From Micromonospora sp. WMMD882 (GTDB taxonomy: Bacteria > Actinomycetota > Actinomycetes > Mycobacteriales > Micromonosporaceae), in NCBI RefSeq assembly GCF_027497255.1, contig NZ_CP114903.1, positions 4,774,001-4,838,000 of the forward strand: a stretch of 64,000 nt of DNA, read 5' to 3'. The position numbers and the translations under genes are program-made. This document shows positions 17,622-25,479 of the stretch, in pieces. Below the pieces are notes generated by a model. The model saw only the letters and a program-made list of their open reading frames with translations, ran no database searches and was not told the DNA's origin. Each line of letters begins with the position of its first letter. Position 1 is the first letter of the stretch.

Positions 17622-17978
17622 ATGCGCGCTGCTGCCCGGTCGGGCTCCGCCACCCACCTCTCGCCCCAGGGGCTACCGCGACCGCCGCAGGTCTCCGACC
17701 AGCCGGCGGTCCCTACGGACGGGTGTCCGCCGAGCACCTCGGCCGCGACCAGCCGGCCCAGGTTCGTCGTCCCGGCCCCAGCCCCAGTCCTCGTACCCGA
17801 GGCGCGGCGCCTGGCCTTGATCCGCCGGCCGCCCCAGGCAGGGGCGCCTGTCGCGCTGTCGGCCGGCGGGACGGCCGCCCTTTCCCTCTTCCGCAGCCGC
17901 GACCGCATCGCCCGGCAGGCCGCTGGCATCCCGGTCGCGCCCACACAGCCTGCGGCGAACCATCCCGGCTCGCCGTGA
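17622..17978 (+). CDS. Possible small hypothetical protein
   Basis: 118 aa. Codon third positions in this frame are strongly G/C (for example through SLFRSRDRIARQAAGIPV), as in neighbouring genes and unlike the other two frames, so coding is plausible. The N-terminal 40 residues (MRAAARSGSATHLSPQG) look less gene-like and the true start is uncertain; GAAGG sits too close to the ATG. It is rich in Pro/Ala with no recognisable family. It ends 27 nt before the next gene. Confidence 0.45.
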   Translation: MRAAARSGSATHLSPQGLPRPPQVSDQPAVPTDGCPPSTSAATSRPRFVVPAPAPVLVPEARRLALIRRPPQAGAPVALSAGGTAALSLFRSRDRIARQAAGIPVAPTQPAANHPGSP

Positions 17979-18005
17979 TCATCCTGCCCGAAGGGACGAA
18001 GCATC

Positions 18006-19130
18006 ATGATCCGAATCCCGATCTGCCCCGCCTGCGCCGAGCCGGTGGCAGACCAGCCAGCCCAGGGCTGGACCGGCGCCTACCGCAGCCGCGACTGGTG
18101 GTGGCACCTCACCGACAACACCCCCATCTGCTTCGACACGAACGGCAGGCGCTCGCAGGCGGTGTTCGTCGAGGACGGCCTTCCCGCCGACAGCCAGTCC
18201 AACGCCTGGCTCGACGCGATGAGCGAGTTGTCCACGATCGGCGGCCCCTACGACCCCGCCCGCCTGGGCGGCGCGGTCACCGCCGCTGAGCACCTGCACC
18301 GCTGGCTGCACACCGCCACCGGACCGTTCAGCGCCCTGACGGCCCTGCCCGCGCCCGCCGACGTCGCGTTCCTGGTCGGGCACCTGCACCGCACCAACCG
18401 GCTGCTCGCCCGAATCCACGCACAGGTCGGGGCCTACGTCCTCGACCAGGCCCGCCAGCCGCAGTTCACCGGCCTCACCGACGACAGCGACCTCCACGAC
18501 GAGGTCATCGACACGGCCGACGACATCCACGAGTGCCTCCAGGACGCCGCCGACGCCTGCGCCCAAGCGGCCCAGACCGTCGGCGCGGCGTGGTCCGACA
18601 CCCGCAAGCTCACCACCCTGACCGCCACCGAGCACGGCCGGCAGGCGTACCACGACACCCTCGCCACGGACACCGGTCACGAGCCGACGAGCGCACAGGT
18701 CGCGCCCGAGCTGTTCGACACCCACGAGCCCTCACCCGGCCGGCTGGCCGAGCTGATCGGTGCGGCCTTCGGAGACGAGGCCGGCTTCAGCCCGGAGCTG
18801 ACCCACACCGCCGCGCGGATCCTCGGCACCGCCGCCAGCTATCTGGCCGACTGCCTCGGCCCAGCCCGACCAGCTGCCATTCCCACCCCGCACGACCTCG
18901 CCGATCTCACCACTTCCCTGACCTACCTCACCCGCACCCTCCTGGGCGGGCTGCGGCGCCTCGCCGACAGTCCACGCGGCAGCGAGAGCGACGGCCTCGA
19001 TGACGCTGACGCCTCCGCCATCCGGGCATCCCTCACCGACGCCGCCGACGCCCTACGCTCCGCCGCGAGCCACCTCGCCACCGTCTCCCACACCGCCGCC
19101 CCCGGACAGCGAGACGAGGAGCAGCGGTGA
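18006..19130 (+). CDS. Hypothetical protein with N-terminal CxxC and treated-Trp motif
   Basis: 374 aa, ATG 18006 with GAAGGGACGAAG in front. The start ICPACAEPVADQPAQGW has a CPxC pair that may bind zinc, followed by YRSRDWWWHLTDNTPICFD. The remainder is helical and Ala-rich (repeated DAADACAQAAQ, ADALRSAASHLATV), probably coiled or bundled. The family is not recognised. Similar two-part proteins accompany actinomycete ICEs. Its stop overlaps a GTG that opens an 18-codon ORF (19127-19183) leading into the next gene, so translational coupling is likely. Confidence 0.7.
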   Translation: MIRIPICPACAEPVADQPAQGWTGAYRSRDWWWHLTDNTPICFDTNGRRSQAVFVEDGLPADSQSNAWLDAMSELSTIGGPYDPARLGGAVTAAEHLHRWLHTATGPFSALTALPAPADVAFLVGHLHRTNRLLARIHAQVGAYVLDQARQPQFTGLTDDSDLHDEVIDTADDIHECLQDAADACAQAAQTVGAAWSDTRKLTTLTATEHGRQAYHDTLATDTGHEPTSAQVAPELFDTHEPSPGRLAELIGAAFGDEAGFSPELTHTAARILGTAASYLADCLGPARPAAIPTPHDLADLTTSLTYLTRTLLGGLRRLADSPRGSESDGLDDADASAIRASLTDAADALRSAASHLATVSHTAAPGQRDEEQR

Positions 19131-19185
19131 CCGACGGCAGCGCCCCCACCGGCGACACCGGCACGACCCCACGGGGTGCCTGACG

Positions 19186-19476
19186 GTGGTGGACCGGAGC
19201 TTCGGCGAACGCGGGGGAGGCTACGGCCTCACCGAGATCCGCCGCACCGGCGGCGGCCACCGGCTGCGGGTCCGGATCCACCGCGACCCCTACCCGCAGC
19301 AGAGCCACGCCCTCATCGAGGTCCTCACCCCCGCCATGACCTGGACCGTGCTCGCGGACGAACCCGCCTCGGCCTGGCACCCGGCCACGCCGTACCGCAG
19401 CACCAGCCCGACACCGCTGGAGAACCTCGCCGAGCGGCTCTTCCAGCGGGCACTCGCGATCCTTCACGCCGGGTAG
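19186..19476 (+). CDS. Hypothetical protein (96 aa)
   Basis: GTG 19186 (or 19189) gives VVDRSFGERGGGYGLTEIRR and ends LAERLFQRALAILHAG. It is a compact alpha/beta-looking protein with no known family. It starts 2 nt after an 18-codon ORF (19127-19183, VTDGSAPTGDTGTTPRGA) whose GTG overlaps the stop of the upstream 374-aa gene and which has GAGGAG in front. The small ORF may couple translation, or a frameshift may have split one gene; neither can be settled by reading. Confidence 0.5.
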   Translation: MVDRSFGERGGGYGLTEIRRTGGGHRLRVRIHRDPYPQQSHALIEVLTPAMTWTVLADEPASAWHPATPYRSTSPTPLENLAERLFQRALAILHAG

Positions 19477-19829
19477 GTCAACCCCCTCAACGGGGAGCAG
19501 CACTTCAGGAGCGACGCTCCCGCGGTGACCAGGGGCGCGAAGCGCGCACCTTGGTCCGTTCTCGACATCCCCCAGCACGCCAGCTCCGGCCGGTGCCCGG
19601 CCGAAGACCGCACTGCGCCCACGGCCCGCAGAACCACCCGCCGACGCGCCCACGGAGGGCGTCCACCTCGCGGTCGTCGTCGGCGGCGGTCACGGGACTG
19701 AACCACCACGACCGCGGACGACGCGATCCCGCTTCCGACGCCACCTCACCCCCTTGCCCACCCCACCGCTGTCCCGGCGCTATGCCCGGCGCCCGGGTCT
19801 TATCCGTATCCGATGAGAGGAAACCCCTG
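19477..19829. other. Intergenic region with an imperfect hairpin
   Basis: About 350 bp with no gene I can support. An imperfect stem-loop around GCGCGAAGCGCGC (about 19527-19556) could end the preceding transcript. The stretch ends with GAGAGG, the Shine-Dalgarno of the Lsr2-like gene, which probably has its own promoter here. Confidence 0.4.
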
Positions 19830-20174
19830 ATGGCAACCACGATGACCGTCGTCGTCACCGACGACCTGGACCACAGCACGGACAACGTCGGCACCTACCG
19901 CTTCGCCCTCGACGGCGTCGTCTACGAGATCGACCTCGCCCCGCACAACCTGGCGCGGCTGAGGGAGGCGCTCGCCCCGTACGTCGCGGCCGGACGCCGA
20001 CTCCCGAAACGCGCCGCCGCCACCCGCAGCAGCGGCGTCCGCGGCAGCCGCCGCGCCGACGCCGAGGTCCGCGACTTCTGGGCCACCCACCAGAAGCAGA
20101 TCGGGCTGCCACCGCACCGCGGTCACGGCCCGATTCCCCCCACGGTCCGCGCCGCCTACCGCGCCGCCCACTGA
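19830..20174 (+). CDS. lsr2: Lsr2-family nucleoid-associated protein
   Basis: 114 aa, ATG 19830, GAGAGG upstream. The N-terminal dimerisation domain shows VTDDLDHSTDNVGTYRFALD and GVVYEIDLAPHNLARLREAL, the standard Lsr2 pattern. The Lys/Arg-rich linker RLPKRAAATRSSGVRGSRRA precedes a C-terminal DNA-binding domain in which VRDFWATHQKQIGL and GPIPPTVRAAYRAAH match the Lsr2 ending. Lsr2 binds AT-rich DNA and silences foreign genes. The usual RGR AT-hook-like motif is changed to RGHG, which may weaken or alter binding. An element-borne copy could silence the ICE or modulate host Lsr2. Confidence 0.85.
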   Translation: MATTMTVVVTDDLDHSTDNVGTYRFALDGVVYEIDLAPHNLARLREALAPYVAAGRRLPKRAAATRSSGVRGSRRADAEVRDFWATHQKQIGLPPHRGHGPIPPTVRAAYRAAH

Positions 20175-20201
20175 CCTTCACCACCGAGGAGACCGACAGA
20201 C

Positions 20202-20565
20202 ATGCGCGCTATCGATGCGCCGCCGCGGCCAGCAGGGGGTTCCACCGCATCCCCGCGACCGTTGCCGTCGGTGAGTCCGTGGTCGTCACCTGGTGTTCGG
20301 GAGATCGCGGCCGACGTCACCACCTGCGTCGGCCAGCCCTTCGACCACGCCGAGCACCTGCTGTACGGGTGCTCCTCCATCGGCGGGCCGCACGGTCGCG
20401 GTCTCGGTGCTGCGGGAGGACCTGTGGGGCGATCCGGTCCACGCCTTGGCCGTCGACGGCCAGCCGGCGCCCCTGGACACCAGGAGCACGGCCCGCCCCG
20501 CGGCCGTCATCGCCTACGCCGCCTGGCAGGCCACCCTCACCCCGGCGACCCGGCGGAACCGCTGA
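20202..20565 (+). pseudogene. Frame-disrupted small hypothetical gene
   Basis: ATG 20202 follows GAGGAG. The first frame carries IAADVTTCVGQPFDHAEHLL, then gene-like sequence shifts to another frame around 20385 (TVAVSVLREDLWGDPVHALA, ending AVIAYAAWQATLTPATRRNR at 20565). Another candidate segment (FHRIPATVAVGESVVVTW, about 20240-20295) lies in the third frame. The best reading is one ~120-aa gene carrying several small indels, or sequencing errors at G runs. No family is recognised. Confidence 0.35.
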
Positions 20566-20610
20566 TGGGCCGTCTCCGCTTCGACCCCGCCGGATGGCCG
20601 GGGGCAGCCG

Positions 20611-21003
20611 ATGCCGACCGTTGACTACGAGCCGGCCCGGGGGAGCACGGCCGTGTTCTCCGGCCGGTGGCTGCGCTACGAGCCGGTCCCCGGCTTCCAC
20701 CGCTACCACGAGGGCTACCGGGCCACCGTGGTCGGCTGGTGGAACGGGGCCTGCGAGTTCACCCTCGACCGCGACGCCGTGACCGCCCTGGCCCAGATGT
20801 TCACCGCGATGGCCGACCACGTGGGCGGGGACTGGCGCACCGTCGACTTCGACGGTCACATCCTCACCATCGTCCGGCCGGCATCTCTCGGCGGCGGCGT
20901 CCACCTCGCCCATCCCGCCGACGGGCGTTACCGCATCGGCTGGGGCCTGCCCTGGCGGCCCGTCGACCCCCACCGCTGCGACCGCGTCTTCGGCCAGCCG
21001 TAA
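20611..21003 (+). CDS. Hypothetical protein related to the N-terminal half of the 26.6-kb gene
   Basis: 130 aa. The body CEFTLDRDAVTALAQMFTAM, DFDGHILTIV and PADGRYRIGWGLPWRPVDPH ending CDRVFGQP parallels the gene at 26623 (FSCDRDV, RFDGDDVVLD, PDAEGRYAIR, WQAVDPADCDRVAG). Both therefore share an unnamed ~120-residue domain. No signal peptide or membrane segment is seen. Function unknown. The ATG at 20611 is the only sensible start, although no strong Shine-Dalgarno is visible; coupling to the disrupted ORF just upstream is possible. Confidence 0.6.
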   Translation: MPTVDYEPARGSTAVFSGRWLRYEPVPGFHRYHEGYRATVVGWWNGACEFTLDRDAVTALAQMFTAMADHVGGDWRTVDFDGHILTIVRPASLGGGVHLAHPADGRYRIGWGLPWRPVDPHRCDRVFGQP

Positions 21004-21161
21004 CCCCACGCCCCACCAGAACGGGCGTGAGGGCCCCACCGCAAGCGTCGACGGCGTCCCGAGATCCGGTCACCGCACTTGATCACGGGGCGCCGTCGAA
21101 GCGTGCATCAGTGCACGCCACACACCGCCACGGACCGACCAAGACTAATGAGGAGGACATG

Positions 21162-22049
21162 ATGGACAGCGAACCGGAGCAGACCAGCCCGCCCAGCGCG
21201 CTCGACCGGATCGCCGCCGCTCTGGCGGAACTGGGCCAGGACACGGCCGCCGCGATCGCCCAGCAGGCCGGGGTGGGTTACTCCACGGCCACCAAACGCC
21301 TGCGCCTGCTGGAGGAGGCCGGCCGGGCCGAGGCGTTCCGCGCCGACGACGGGCGCACGCTCTGGCGGCAGCCGGCCAACGCGACAGCCAGCGGCGACAG
21401 CGGCGCCCCGCCGCCCGCCGCCACGACCGCCGCCGACCCGGAACGCGACAACCCGACTAGGCCCCCCGCGCCGGAGCAGGACACCGGGACCGCGGTGGCG
21501 GCGGGACCGGGAGGGCAGCCCGCCGGGGACCTGCCCGACGGTGGGCCGTCGCCGGCCCCGCAGGCCGGCCTGGAGCAGCCGTCCACGCAGGACGCGCCAC
21601 GTCAGCCGGAGGACAGCCGGAGCGGACCGGCCGCGACCGCGATCGACGGCGACGCCACCGCGGCCCGCGCCGAGGACGGCGCCGCCGCCGAGAACCAGGG
21701 TCAGGCGGACTCCGGTCAGGACCCCGACCTGGCGGGCAGCAACGCCTCGGTCGTGGCCAGCGGCCCGGAAGACGCCGCGAACGCGCCGGCCGGCGGGAAG
21801 CCGCCCCGCCGGTCCAAGGGCAGCCTGCGCGGGGCGATCCGCGATGTGTTGGTAGCCCATCCCGGCCGGCCGTTGCGGATCAGCCAGCTGTGCAAGGCCA
21901 TCGACGCGGCCCACGAGGGCAGCGGCTCGGCGAGGGCCAGCGCGGGCGCGGTCGTCAACGCCGTGCACAAGCTCGTCGCCGACGGCGTGGCCGTCCAGGT
22001 GGCCGAGAGGCCGGCGGCCTTCCAACTCGCCGCGACGACCGACGACTGA
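21162..22049 (+). CDS. Winged-helix DNA-binding protein with long disordered linker
   Basis: 295 aa. AGGAGG at 21151-21156 favours ATG 21162 over ATG 21159. Residues ~10-65 form a MarR/ArsR-like winged helix (LDRIAAALAELGQDTAAAIA, QQAGVGYSTATKRLRLLEEA, TLWRQP). A low-complexity acidic/Pro/Gly linker of ~120 residues follows. The C-terminal ~90 residues (GSLRGAIRDVLVAHPGRPLR, ISQLCKAID, AVVNAVHKLVADGVAVQVAE) form a second HTH-like domain. The two-headed layout suits a DNA-bridging or partition-type regulator of the element. The exact role is unknown. Confidence 0.7.
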   Translation: MDSEPEQTSPPSALDRIAAALAELGQDTAAAIAQQAGVGYSTATKRLRLLEEAGRAEAFRADDGRTLWRQPANATASGDSGAPPPAATTAADPERDNPTRPPAPEQDTGTAVAAGPGGQPAGDLPDGGPSPAPQAGLEQPSTQDAPRQPEDSRSGPAATAIDGDATAARAEDGAAAENQGQADSGQDPDLAGSNASVVASGPEDAANAPAGGKPPRRSKGSLRGAIRDVLVAHPGRPLRISQLCKAIDAAHEGSGSARASAGAVVNAVHKLVADGVAVQVAERPAAFQLAATTDD

Positions 22050-22138
22050 TCCCACACCGTGGTAGCCCGGGGTGGGCGTCAAACTTGGCGGCTCACGCCC
22101 ACCCCGGTGCTCCTTCACCAACCAAGGAGCGATGCCGA

Positions 22139-22816
22139 GTGTCTCACCTGTACTCCTACCTGACGGCGGCCGGCGGTGTCCTCGCCGGTCTCGCCGCCGC
22201 AGCGGCCCCGCTCATGCGGCAGCGGCGAATCATCCACCACCAGCGACAGGCCCTGGCCGCCCGCGAACGGGACCGGTCCCACTGGCGCCACCTGGCCACC
22301 CACAGCGACACGAGTGACCTGCCGAACCGGCGGGCCCTGCGAACCGTCCTCGAGGCCATGTTCTCGCTCGGGGAACCGCTCGGGCTCGTCCTGATCGACC
22401 TCGACCGGTTCAAACAGGTCAACGACACCCACGGCCACGAGGCCGGCAACGACCTGCTGCACGCGGTCGGCCAGCGGCTGGTCGCCATCGGGCCACCGGT
22501 GGCCCTGGCGGTCCACCTGTCCGGCGACGAGTTCGCCCTCGTCATCCACGGCGACCACGACGACATCGAGACCGCCGCCCAGGCCGCCCACCGGGGCGTC
22601 TCGGACAGCCCGTACGACATCGAAGGCCAGCAGATCGCGATCACCGCCAGCGTCGGCTACGCCGCCGCCGAGCCGCACATGCTGCCCCGCGACCTCCTGC
22701 GCGCCGCGGACCAGGCCATGTACCTGGCCAAACGCGCCCGCGGCGGCACCCATGCCCACGACCCCGGCCACGACCCGACCCCGGGCGGCAGCGTCCGCTA
22801 CCGCGACCTGCGGTAA
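22139..22816 (+). CDS. GGDEF-domain diguanylate cyclase
   Basis: 225 aa from GTG 22139, AAGGAG 9 nt upstream (the ATG at 22132 is out of frame). One N-terminal hydrophobic segment (LTAAGGVLAGLAAAAAPLMR) is followed by a coiled stretch and the GGDEF domain: LPNRRALRTVLEAM, LVLIDLDRFKQVNDTHGHEA, the signature LSGDEFAL (SGDEF variant, compatible with activity), and ADQAMYLAKRARGG. The RxxD inhibitory site usually found five residues before the signature is not seen. It should make cyclic di-GMP at the membrane. In actinomycetes c-di-GMP controls BldD and development, so an ICE-borne cyclase could couple transfer to the growth stage. Confidence 0.85.
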   Translation: MSHLYSYLTAAGGVLAGLAAAAAPLMRQRRIIHHQRQALAARERDRSHWRHLATHSDTSDLPNRRALRTVLEAMFSLGEPLGLVLIDLDRFKQVNDTHGHEAGNDLLHAVGQRLVAIGPPVALAVHLSGDEFALVIHGDHDDIETAAQAAHRGVSDSPYDIEGQQIAITASVGYAAAEPHMLPRDLLRAADQAMYLAKRARGGTHAHDPGHDPTPGGSVRYRDLR

Positions 22817-22863
22817 CCCGCCCGGCGCCCGCCTCACCGGCAAGCGCTCGGCAACCCCTGAAG

Positions 22864-22889
22864 CCCCGCGGGCCAGCCGGCCTGCGGGG
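22864..22889 (+). terminator. Hairpin between the diguanylate cyclase and the next gene
   Basis: An 11-bp stem CCCCGCGGGCC / GGCCTGCGGGG with one G-T wobble and a 4-nt loop, 48 nt after the cyclase stop and 28 nt before the next start. Terminator or RNA-processing/stability hairpin. Confidence 0.5.
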
Positions 22890-22916
22890 TCCGCACACGT
22901 CAAGGAGCCGACCACC

Positions 22917-23504
22917 GTGATGTCCTTCAACGCCGTCCGCGCCCTCACCGGGTGCCTCCTGGACGTCGAGGCCAACGCCGACCTCCTCGGCTGGGGCCAA
23001 CCACCTCTGCTGTTGCTCGTCCAGGAGCGGCCCGCCCCGTCAGCGGCCAGCGGCACACGACGCCAGATGCGCGTCGCCCACCTCCCGCTCAACGACACCC
23101 GCCTGGGCCGCTACCGGGCCGGACTCGCGGACTTCCTGCCGGACCTCGCCGCCGCGCTGCGCGCCGACCGGCCGGTCGGCCGGCCCACCCTGGCGGCCTG
23201 CGTCGACATCGGCCTCATCGCCGACCTGCTCGCCGACCCCGCCCCCGGGCTCCGACTGCTGGCCTGGGCCGTCCGCTACGAGGACGTGCTCGTCGAATCC
23301 GACGACATCCACGAGATCCGCCGGATCGACGCCGTCGACGCCGACCGCCGCGGCTACCAGATCACCAGGCAGCGGCAGGAACCGTATCCCGTGGTCTGCG
23401 TCGACGAACCCCACTGCCACGGCGACGCCCCGGCCACCCGCTCCGGGCTGACGCGTCTCGTCGCAACCACCAGACGGCCCGACCGGCGCGCCCCGCGCCC
23501 ATGA
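22917..23504 (+). CDS. Hypothetical ICE protein
   Basis: 195 aa from GTG 22917, AAGGAG 9 nt upstream (ATG 22920 is an alternative). It is soluble and acidic, with PPLLLLVQERPAP, LRLLAWAVRYEDVLVESDDI and a final CVDEPHCHGD. No family is recognised. Its stop overlaps the ATG of a 54-codon ORF at 23501. Confidence 0.65.
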   Translation: MMSFNAVRALTGCLLDVEANADLLGWGQPPLLLLVQERPAPSAASGTRRQMRVAHLPLNDTRLGRYRAGLADFLPDLAAALRADRPVGRPTLAACVDIGLIADLLADPAPGLRLLAWAVRYEDVLVESDDIHEIRRIDAVDADRRGYQITRQRQEPYPVVCVDEPHCHGDAPATRSGLTRLVATTRRPDRRAPRP

Positions 23505-23665
23505 CGCACACCACCAACGACCAGCGCGGCCGGCCTCGGTCTCGCGCGAGACGACTTGACCTTCATGGAGAGATGAGCGTCGATCAGACCGGTCATCGTC
23601 CGAGCCGTTCATCAGGCACGACACCGCCGAACTCGGTCGGACGCTGCCCCCTGCCCGGAACCTGA
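23501..23665 (+). CDS. Possible small coupled ORF (54 aa)
   Basis: ATG 23501 overlaps the upstream stop (ATGA). The product MTHTTNDQRGRPRSRARRLD continues Arg/Ser/Pro-rich with no recognisable motif. Codon use is less GC3-biased than its neighbours, so it may be untranslated spacer. It is listed because of the overlap pattern shared with other short ORFs in this block. Confidence 0.35.
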   Translation: MTHTTNDQRGRPRSRARRLDLHGEMSVDQTGHRPSRSSGTTPPNSVGRCPLPGT

Positions 23666-23681
23666 AGGAAGGTCGCCCGCC

Positions 23682-24101
23682 ATGTCCGACCGGAGCCGAA
23701 TCCGCCCGTCCCACCGCGCCCTGTTGCCCGGCGACGTCACCGATCCGCTGCTGTGGCGGCTGGCCGTCGACGTCCTCACCGCCCACCAACCCGGGCCCGA
23801 CAACCGGTGCGTCAACCTGCAGTGCGCCGACCAGGGGCCCGGCCCGTGCACGGCCGCCAGGCAGGCACAACGGGCGATGCGCGCCGCCCGCGCCGCCGCG
23901 CCCCAGCCGGCGGCCCTGCCGCAGCCGGCGGTCGACAGCCGCGAACGCGCGCCGCAGCGGCGTGCGCGCGATGTCTGCGGTTTCGTCGGCTGGTTCACCG
24001 CCGGACTCGCCGCCACCGCCGGACACCTGCGGTCGCGGGTCCCGCAGCGACTGCCGCGCCGGGTTCCCGGCGCGGCGCTCACCGCCGCGTACGCCGCCTG
24101 A
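23682..24101 (+). CDS. Hypothetical protein with a Cys pair
   Basis: 139 aa, ATG 23682 after GAAGGAAGG. It contains DNRCVNLQCADQGPGPCTAA, a three-Cys segment that might bind metal, and an Ala/Arg-rich C-terminus with one weakly hydrophobic helix (GFVGWFTAGLAATAGHL). Small proteins with this CxxxxC pattern are frequent on actinobacterial elements, but I recognise no named family. Confidence 0.6.
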   Translation: MSDRSRIRPSHRALLPGDVTDPLLWRLAVDVLTAHQPGPDNRCVNLQCADQGPGPCTAARQAQRAMRAARAAAPQPAALPQPAVDSRERAPQRRARDVCGFVGWFTAGLAATAGHLRSRVPQRLPRRVPGAALTAAYAA

Positions 24102-24159
24102 TCCCCGACCCCGGGCCGCGAACAGCCCACGGCCACCCGACCTCGACCAGGAGGACAGC

Positions 24160-25200
24160 ATGACCTTGCGCACCGAGACCACTCTCCCCGGCTACGCGCG
24201 AGCCGCCGTCGCGATGAAGACCCGCATGCACGAGTACTGCGCCAGCGCCGCCGGCCACGAGTACCACCGGGCCTTCGTCGAGACCCGCTGGGCGGCGCTC
24301 TTCCCGACCGGCGGCGATGACGCGGCCGACCCGAACCACAAGCTCGTCGACGTTCTCGACCGGGCGAACAGCATGGTGTGGGCCCACGGCGAGGCGTTCG
24401 TGATCGCTCCCGCCATGACCGCCGTCGTCGCCGCGGGGGCAGCGGCCCTCGACCTCACCGGCGACCTGCTCACCGCCGACGCCGCCCCCACTGACGGCGG
24501 CGTGCTGTTCCTCCCCGAACCCATCTACCACCGCACCCTGACCGGCCGGGTCAGCGGCATCGCCGCGATCACCTGGACCACCATCGCCTCCCCCCGTGGG
24601 CGGTCCTGGCTGATCTGCGGCTGGGCCCACCGCGACGACCCCGACGACCCCCACGCCGCCCGCATCCAGACCTACGCGCGGCAGGACCCCACCCTGCTGT
24701 CACGGCTCGGCCCGTACGTGCTCACCGACGTCAACGTGCTGCCCATCGCGCAACCGGTGCCCGCCGTCGACCAGCCGGAAGTCGAGGAGCCCGACCGGGA
24801 CTGGGAGACCGCGCCCGACGGCCGGTACGTCATCACCGACGCCACCGCCCGCACCCACGTGTGCGCCGCGATCGCCTACGCCTTCTGGCGCATCCAGGAC
24901 CAGCCCATCGCCGTCGCCGCCCCGGCGCCGCTGGACCGGGCCGCCCGCCGCCGCGCCGCACGCGCCCGCATCGTCCACGACACCCGCGTGGTCATGCTGC
25001 GACGCACCTCGCCCCTGACCGAACCCGCCGACGGACCCGCCAAATGGCACTACCGGGTCCGGTTCGTCGTCCGCGGCCACTGGCGCCGCCTCACCGACCG
25101 ACACGGCCAGGCGTACCGGATCTGGATCCACGCCCACATCAAGGGACCCGACGGCGCACCGCTGCTGCACGGCGAGAAGGTCGCCGTCCTCGCCCGCTGA
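24160..25200 (+). CDS. Conserved hypothetical ICE/phage protein
   Basis: 346 aa from ATG 24160, with AGGAGGA upstream. Features: an N-terminal helical region (MKTRMHEYCASAAGHEYHRA), a middle with DGGVLFLPEPIYHRTLTGRV and SWLICGWAHRDDPDDPHAAR, and a C-terminus VVMLRRTSPLTEP then KWHYRVRFVVRGHWRRLTD and IHAHIKGPDGAPLLHGEKVA. The VRGHWRRQ-like/IKGPDGAPL ending recurs in uncharacterised proteins of actinomycete ICEs and phages. Function is unknown. It is followed by the strongest terminator-like hairpin in the block. Confidence 0.7.
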   Translation: MTLRTETTLPGYARAAVAMKTRMHEYCASAAGHEYHRAFVETRWAALFPTGGDDAADPNHKLVDVLDRANSMVWAHGEAFVIAPAMTAVVAAGAAALDLTGDLLTADAAPTDGGVLFLPEPIYHRTLTGRVSGIAAITWTTIASPRGRSWLICGWAHRDDPDDPHAARIQTYARQDPTLLSRLGPYVLTDVNVLPIAQPVPAVDQPEVEEPDRDWETAPDGRYVITDATARTHVCAAIAYAFWRIQDQPIAVAAPAPLDRAARRRAARARIVHDTRVVMLRRTSPLTEPADGPAKWHYRVRFVVRGHWRRLTDRHGQAYRIWIHAHIKGPDGAPLLHGEKVAVLAR

Positions 25201-25227
25201 ACCAGCCCCGCGCCCACCCGCACGCCA

Positions 25228-25262
25228 GCGACCGCGCGGCCCGTCGGGGGCCGCGCGGTCGC
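25228..25262 (+). terminator. Perfect 15-bp hairpin
   Basis: Arms GCGACCGCGCGGCCC and GGGCCGCGCGGTCGC with a 5-nt loop, 28 nt after the stop of the 346-aa gene. It should be an efficient terminator, implying a fresh promoter before 25312 or read-through. Confidence 0.65.
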
Positions 25263-25311
25263 CGACGTGCCCACACCCTTGCGCGCCTGACCAACCAAGG
25301 AGACACCACCC

Positions 25312-25479
25312 GTGGGAACCACCTCGCACATCGGCGCCGCCGACCCCGACCAGCCGGCGACCGCCAGCCACGACCACGGCGACGGCCGCCCCTCGACCCC
25401 CGTCCCGCGATCGCGCGCCGCCCGCTCGCGACCGCACCGGACCCGCCACCTCACTGCCGGCTGCCGCAGGCCCGGATGA
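25312..25479 (+). CDS. Small ORF (55 aa) coupled to the cell-wall hydrolase
   Basis: GTG 25312 with AAGGAG 11 nt upstream. The product begins VGTTSHIGAADPDQPATASH and ends RHLTAGCRRPG; it is polar and Arg/Pro-rich with no known family. Its TGA overlaps the ATG of the hydrolase gene, and the hydrolase has no Shine-Dalgarno of its own in clean sequence. Translation of this ORF probably drives the hydrolase. Confidence 0.55.
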   Translation: MGTTSHIGAADPDQPATASHDHGDGRPSTPVPRSRAARSRPHRTRHLTAGCRRPG

